A program made the position numbers and the translations under genes. This document shows, one piece after another, positions 4,456 to 7,076 of a stretch of DNA of 7,076 bases; the stretch's first letter is position 1; each line of letters begins with the position of its first letter. The stretch comes from an uncultured Traorella sp. (lineage in GTDB: Bacteria; Bacillota_I; Bacilli_A; Erysipelotrichales; Erysipelotrichaceae). The stretch is from positions 1-7,076 of the forward strand of contig CAMEUL010000081.1 of the NCBI GenBank assembly GCA_945938205.1, given 5' to 3'. The notes under the pieces are model-generated. The model did no database searches. It was not told the origin of the DNA and saw only the letters and a program-made list of their open reading frames with translations.

Positions 4456-6720
4456 ATGATGAACCTAGAAATTGAAAAACAATTGACTTCTTTATGTGGC
4501 AAAACACTGAAAGAAGCAAGTAATCAAGAAATCTATCATGCATTGCTTTTATATGTGCAATCAGAAAGCAAAAAGAAAATTCAAAAAGAAGAAGGAAGAA
4601 AACTGTATTATATATCAGCAGAATTTTTGATTGGAAAACTGTTGTCCAACAATCTGATCAATCTTGGCATTTATGAAGACGTGAAAGAAATATTGAATAA
4701 TTCTGGAAAGAATTTGGCTGATCTGGAAGAAATGGAATTAGAACCAAGTTTAGGGAATGGTGGACTTGGAAGACTGGCAGCCTGTTTTTTGGACAGCATC
4801 GCAACCTTGAATCTTCTGGGTGATGGGATTGGACTTAGGTATCACTTTGGCTTATTTCATCAAAACTTTAAAAATAATCTTCAGAATGAAACACCGGATA
4901 TTTGGCTGAGTGATGACTGCTGGGCTGAAAAAACGGATGTGACTTATCCTGTCATGTTAGCTGGAAAAGAAGTCAAGGCTCGTTTATATACGATTTATGT
5001 GACAGGGTATGAAGGACGTACAAATCGTTTGAATCTTTTTGATCTGGATACCATTGATGAAAGCATAGTGGAAGAGGGCATTTGTTTTGATAAAAGCAAG
5101 ATCTTAGAGAATTTGACTTTATTCCTTTATCCGGATGATTCTGATGAAGCAGGACGTCTTTTGCGTATCTATCAGCAGTACTTAATGGTAAGTGCCGGAG
5201 CTCAGCTGATCTTAGAAGAATGTCATAAACGTGGATCCAATTATCATGATCTAAAAGATTATGCAGCCATTCAAATCAATGATACGCATCCAAGTATGGT
5301 CATTCCGGAACTGATACGTCTTTTGGAAGAAAAAGGGATTGAGTTTGAAGAAGCCGTAGAAATTGTTGAACAGGTTTGTGCTTATACTAATCATACGATT
5401 CTTTCCGAAGCTCTTGAAAAATGGCCAGTTTCTTCACTTGAAAAAGTGGTGCCACAGTTAATGCCTATTATTAAGAAATTGGATGAAGTAGCAAGAAAAC
5501 GCAGTGATAATGAAAACACAGCGATTATTTTGAATGATGTGGTTCATATGGCACATATGGATATTCATTTTTCTCATTCTACCAATGGAGTTGCGCAGTT
5601 GCATACCGATATTTTAAAAGAATCTGAACTGGCAGATTTCTATGCATTATATCCAGACAAATTCAATAACAAAACCAATGGCATTACTTTCCGCCGCTGG
5701 CTGATCGCATGCAATCCAAAATTGTGTGCTTTCATTGAAAGTTTGATCGGAAAAGGATTCCATAAGAATGCAAGTGAACTTGAAAAACTGTTGGATCATG
5801 TCAATGATGAAAAAGTATTGGGTGAACTGATTCAGATCAAAAAGCACAACAAGCATCAGCTAAATGTTTGGATGAAGAAAAAACAGGGCATTGAACTCAA
5901 TGAGGATGCGATGTTCTCCATCCAATCCAAGCGTCTGCATGAATATAAGCGTCAGCAGCTGAATCTTTTGTTTTTGATTCATCAGTATCTTGAAATCAAA
6001 AATGGTCATAAGCCAAGTGTACCGCTAGTCAGCATTTTTGGTGCCAAAGCAGCTCCTGCTTATACGATTGCGAAAGACATCATTCATGCCTTGTTGACAC
6101 TTTCAAATGTATTCAATGAAGATGAAGCAGTGAAGAAGTGGCTGCAGATCGTCATGGTTGAAAATTACAATGTCAGTGCTGCGGAAAAGATGATCCCGGC
6201 GTGTGATCTTTCGGAACAGATTTCGTTGGCATCAAAAGAAGCCAGCGGTACCGGCAATATGAAATTCATGTTGAATGGAGCCCTCACTTTAGGTACGATG
6301 GATGGAGCCAATGTTGAAATTGCACAGGCAGTTGGCAATGACAATATCTTTATATTCGGTGCCAGCTCGAAACAGGTCATTGAACGCTATCAGAAAAATG
6401 ACTATTGTGCCCTTGACTGGTATGAAAGCGATCCAAACTTAAAACGTGCCGTAGATTTTATTATTAGTGATGAAATGCTTTCAATGGGAAATGAAGAAAA
6501 TCTGAGACGCCTGCATCATGAACTGATTCATAAAGATTGGTTCCAGACCTTCCCGGATTTTAATGCTTATTTAGTTAGAAAAGGACAGGCAATGGAAGAA
6601 TACAGTCGCGATGAGAAACTGTGGGCTAAGAAGGCACTGATCAATATTGCCCATGCCGGTTTCTTCTCCAGTGACCGTACGATTGAAGAATACAATCGTG
6701 ACATTTGGCATCTACATTAA
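4456..6720 (+). CDS. glgP: Glycogen/maltodextrin phosphorylase
   Basis: A PLP-dependent GT35 enzyme that removes glucose from the non-reducing ends of alpha-1,4-glucans with phosphate, giving glucose-1-phosphate. Family blocks in order: EPSLGNGGLGRLAACFLDS (96-114), INDTHPSMVIPELIR (274-288), YTNHTILSEALEKWP (310-324), TNGITFRRWL (407-416), QSKRLHEYKRQQLN (490-503), and the PLP region EASGTGNMKFMLNGAL (595-610), where Lys603 is the expected Schiff-base lysine, then GTMDGANVEI. At 754 residues it is shorter than E. coli GlgP (about 815) and lacks the N-terminal extension that holds the phosphorylated serine in animal enzymes, so control is probably at transcription. It could equally act on imported maltodextrins (a MalP role); sequence alone does not separate the two. 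It stands alone between a divergent araC-type gene and its own terminator; a sugar-uptake lipoprotein gene follows. Uncertainty concerns only substrate preference. Confidence 0.96.
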   Translation: MMNLEIEKQLTSLCGKTLKEASNQEIYHALLLYVQSESKKKIQKEEGRKLYYISAEFLIGKLLSNNLINLGIYEDVKEILNNSGKNLADLEEMELEPSLGNGGLGRLAACFLDSIATLNLLGDGIGLRYHFGLFHQNFKNNLQNETPDIWLSDDCWAEKTDVTYPVMLAGKEVKARLYTIYVTGYEGRTNRLNLFDLDTIDESIVEEGICFDKSKILENLTLFLYPDDSDEAGRLLRIYQQYLMVSAGAQLILEECHKRGSNYHDLKDYAAIQINDTHPSMVIPELIRLLEEKGIEFEEAVEIVEQVCAYTNHTILSEALEKWPVSSLEKVVPQLMPIIKKLDEVARKRSDNENTAIILNDVVHMAHMDIHFSHSTNGVAQLHTDILKESELADFYALYPDKFNNKTNGITFRRWLIACNPKLCAFIESLIGKGFHKNASELEKLLDHVNDEKVLGELIQIKKHNKHQLNVWMKKKQGIELNEDAMFSIQSKRLHEYKRQQLNLLFLIHQYLEIKNGHKPSVPLVSIFGAKAAPAYTIAKDIIHALLTLSNVFNEDEAVKKWLQIVMVENYNVSAAEKMIPACDLSEQISLASKEASGTGNMKFMLNGALTLGTMDGANVEIAQAVGNDNIFIFGASSKQVIERYQKNDYCALDWYESDPNLKRAVDFIISDEMLSMGNEENLRRLHHELIHKDWFQTFPDFNAYLVRKGQAMEEYSRDEKLWAKKALINIAHAGFFSSDRTIEEYNRDIWHLH

Positions 6721-6726
6721 AATCAT

Positions 6727-6750
6727 AAGAGGAATCATTCCTCTTTTTTT
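6727..6750 (+). terminator. Intrinsic terminator of glgP
   Basis: An 8-bp perfect stem (AAGAGGAA 6727-6734, TTCCTCTT 6738-6745) with loop TCA runs into a T tract of seven bases (6744-6750), starting 6 bases after the glgP stop. It separates glgP from the transporter gene, which therefore needs its own promoter. Confidence 0.92.
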
Positions 6751-6792
6751 GTAGAAATAGAAGAAACTTATAATAAAAGGATAAAATAAATA

Positions 6793-6806
6793 TGAAAACG
6801 CTTGCA
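6793..6806 (+). promoter_or_regulatory. cre-like site (catabolite control, CcpA)
   Basis: TGAAAACGCTTGCA fits every position of the Bacillus cre consensus TGWAARCGYTWNCW. It ends inside the -35 region of the promoter for the following lipoprotein gene, where bound CcpA would block RNA polymerase. This predicts repression when a preferred sugar such as glucose is available. A different LacI-family regulator could use the site instead. Confidence 0.75.
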
Positions 6807-6829
6807 TTTTTGTAAAGGCATGCTATACT
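6802..6829 (+). promoter_or_regulatory. Promoter of the sugar-binding lipoprotein gene
   Basis: TTGCAT (6802-6807), a 16-base spacer and TATACT (6824-6829, 5 of 6) preceded by TG one base upstream (TGCTATACT), an extended -10 that compensates for the weak -35. Transcription would start near 6836, giving a leader of about 43 bases. The -35 overlaps the cre-like site and a second palindrome lies just after the start point. Confidence 0.7.
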
Positions 6830-6840
6830 AAGAATAAGGA

Positions 6841-6852
6841 GAAAACGTTTTC
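6841..6852 (+). promoter_or_regulatory. LacI-family operator-like palindrome
   Basis: GAAAACGTTTTC is a perfect 12-base palindrome with a central CG, typical of LacI/GalR-family operators. It lies about 5-16 bases after the predicted start point, where a bound repressor would block transcription. It fits a second cre (12 of 14 positions) or the site of a local MalR-type repressor, whose gene is not in the window. Confidence 0.65.
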
Positions 6853-6860
6853 CTAAAAAC

Positions 6861-6867
6861 GGAGGAG
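6861..6867 (+). promoter_or_regulatory. Ribosome binding site of the lipoprotein gene
   Basis: GGAGGAG in a purine-rich run. Its last AGGAG (6863-6867) is 11 bases before the ATG at 6879, a little longer than usual, but the frame beginning there has a clear lipoprotein signal and no better start exists. Confidence 0.7.
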
Positions 6868-6878
6868 AGAAGAAAGAT

Positions 6879-7076
6879 ATGAAAAAATTCCTTAAATTAT
6901 TCATGTCCGCTGCAATGGTGTTAACACTTGCTGCTTGTAATGGCGGACAGAAAGAACCTTCTAAAGTTACATTGAAGGTTTGGGCTTCTCAGGAAGATCA
7001 GGAAATTACAAACCAAATGGTTGAAGATTTCAAAAAAGCAGATGCTGGTAGTGGATGGGATATTACGGTTGCCGTA
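6879..7076 (+). CDS. ABC importer sugar-binding lipoprotein, N-terminal part (3' end outside window)
   Basis: The first 66 codons of a solute-binding protein, anchored by lipid to the outer face of the membrane and delivering sugar to an ABC permease. MKKFLKLF is followed by a hydrophobic stretch and the lipobox LAAC; Cys20 is the expected modified residue after signal peptidase II cleavage. A Gly/Ser-poor polar linker (NGGQKEPSK) leads into VTLKVWASQEDQEITNQMVE, the opening strand and helix typical of maltose/maltodextrin-type (MalE/MalX-like, family 1) extracellular binding proteins. A cre-like site and a LacI-type palindrome in its promoter, and glgP just upstream, favour a maltodextrin or other alpha-glucoside as ligand; this is inferred from context, since only the N-terminal edge is visible. 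Permease genes would be expected downstream, outside the window. Confidence 0.88.
   Translation, partial: MKKFLKLFMSAAMVLTLAACNGGQKEPSKVTLKVWASQEDQEITNQMVEDFKKADAGSGWDITVAV

Noticed and set aside
6769..6774. Perfect TATAAT upstream of the lipoprotein gene, a possible second promoter.
   Set aside because: No acceptable -35 lies 16-18 bases upstream; that position falls in the T run of the glgP terminator (TTTTTG). The region is simply AT-rich.
6641..6904. Open frame on the - strand covering the glgP end, its terminator and the next promoter.
   Set aside because: It overlaps a strong terminator, a promoter with cre-like site and the start of the lipoprotein gene; the hydrophobic content comes from AT-rich sequence.
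1..7076. Search by eye for CRISPR arrays, insertion sequences, tRNA, riboswitches or toxin and defence genes.
   Set aside because: Nothing of this kind was recognised. All stretches over 160 bases are covered by well-known genes, and the remaining gaps hold terminators, promoters and operators.

Overview
The window looks like ordinary chromosomal DNA of a low-GC, Gram-positive bacterium (Bacillota). The signs are strong AGGAGG-type ribosome binding sites, AT-rich spacers, hairpin plus T-run terminators, a textbook cre-like site and a lipoprotein signal. A type IV pilus operon, PyrI beside PyrB, a short glycogen phosphorylase and sugar uptake together would fit a gut Erysipelotrichia- or Clostridia-like anaerobe, but the taxon is inferred from gene content only. 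I found no mobile element, CRISPR array, tRNA or rRNA.

Layout: (1) 2-794, + strand: the 3' end of pilT and a small type IV prepilin, apparently the last two genes of a pilus operon. (2) 797-823: a hairpin that can terminate transcription from both sides, between convergent operons. (3) 825-3452, - strand: pyrC-pyrB-pyrI, encoding dihydroorotase and the catalytic and regulatory chains of aspartate carbamoyltransferase, i.e. the second and third steps of pyrimidine synthesis (reactions run PyrB/PyrI then PyrC). (4) 3499-4356, - strand: an AraC-family regulator directly upstream of pyrC. (5) 4357-4455: a compact divergent control region with repeated TGCA elements. (6) 4456-6720, + strand: glycogen/maltodextrin phosphorylase glgP, closed by a strong terminator. 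(7) 6751-7076, + strand: a promoter carrying a cre-like site and a second LacI-type palindrome, followed by the first 66 codons of a sugar-binding lipoprotein of an ABC importer, cut by the window end.

The right half reads as an alpha-glucan module: GlgP degrades stored or imported alpha-1,4-glucans to glucose-1-phosphate, the lipoprotein probably captures maltodextrins or another sugar, and the AraC-type protein probably controls glgP and itself. The sites before the lipoprotein suggest carbon catabolite control plus a local LacI-type repressor. The pyr genes are separate in function and seem to have their own promoter at the end of the araC-type gene. There is no room for a long PyrR-type attenuation leader. 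No clearly new system is visible. The most interesting points are the repeat architecture at 4378-4429, the pyrC promoter with its internal dyad, and unusual residues in PyrB at a position that matters for allostery in E. coli.
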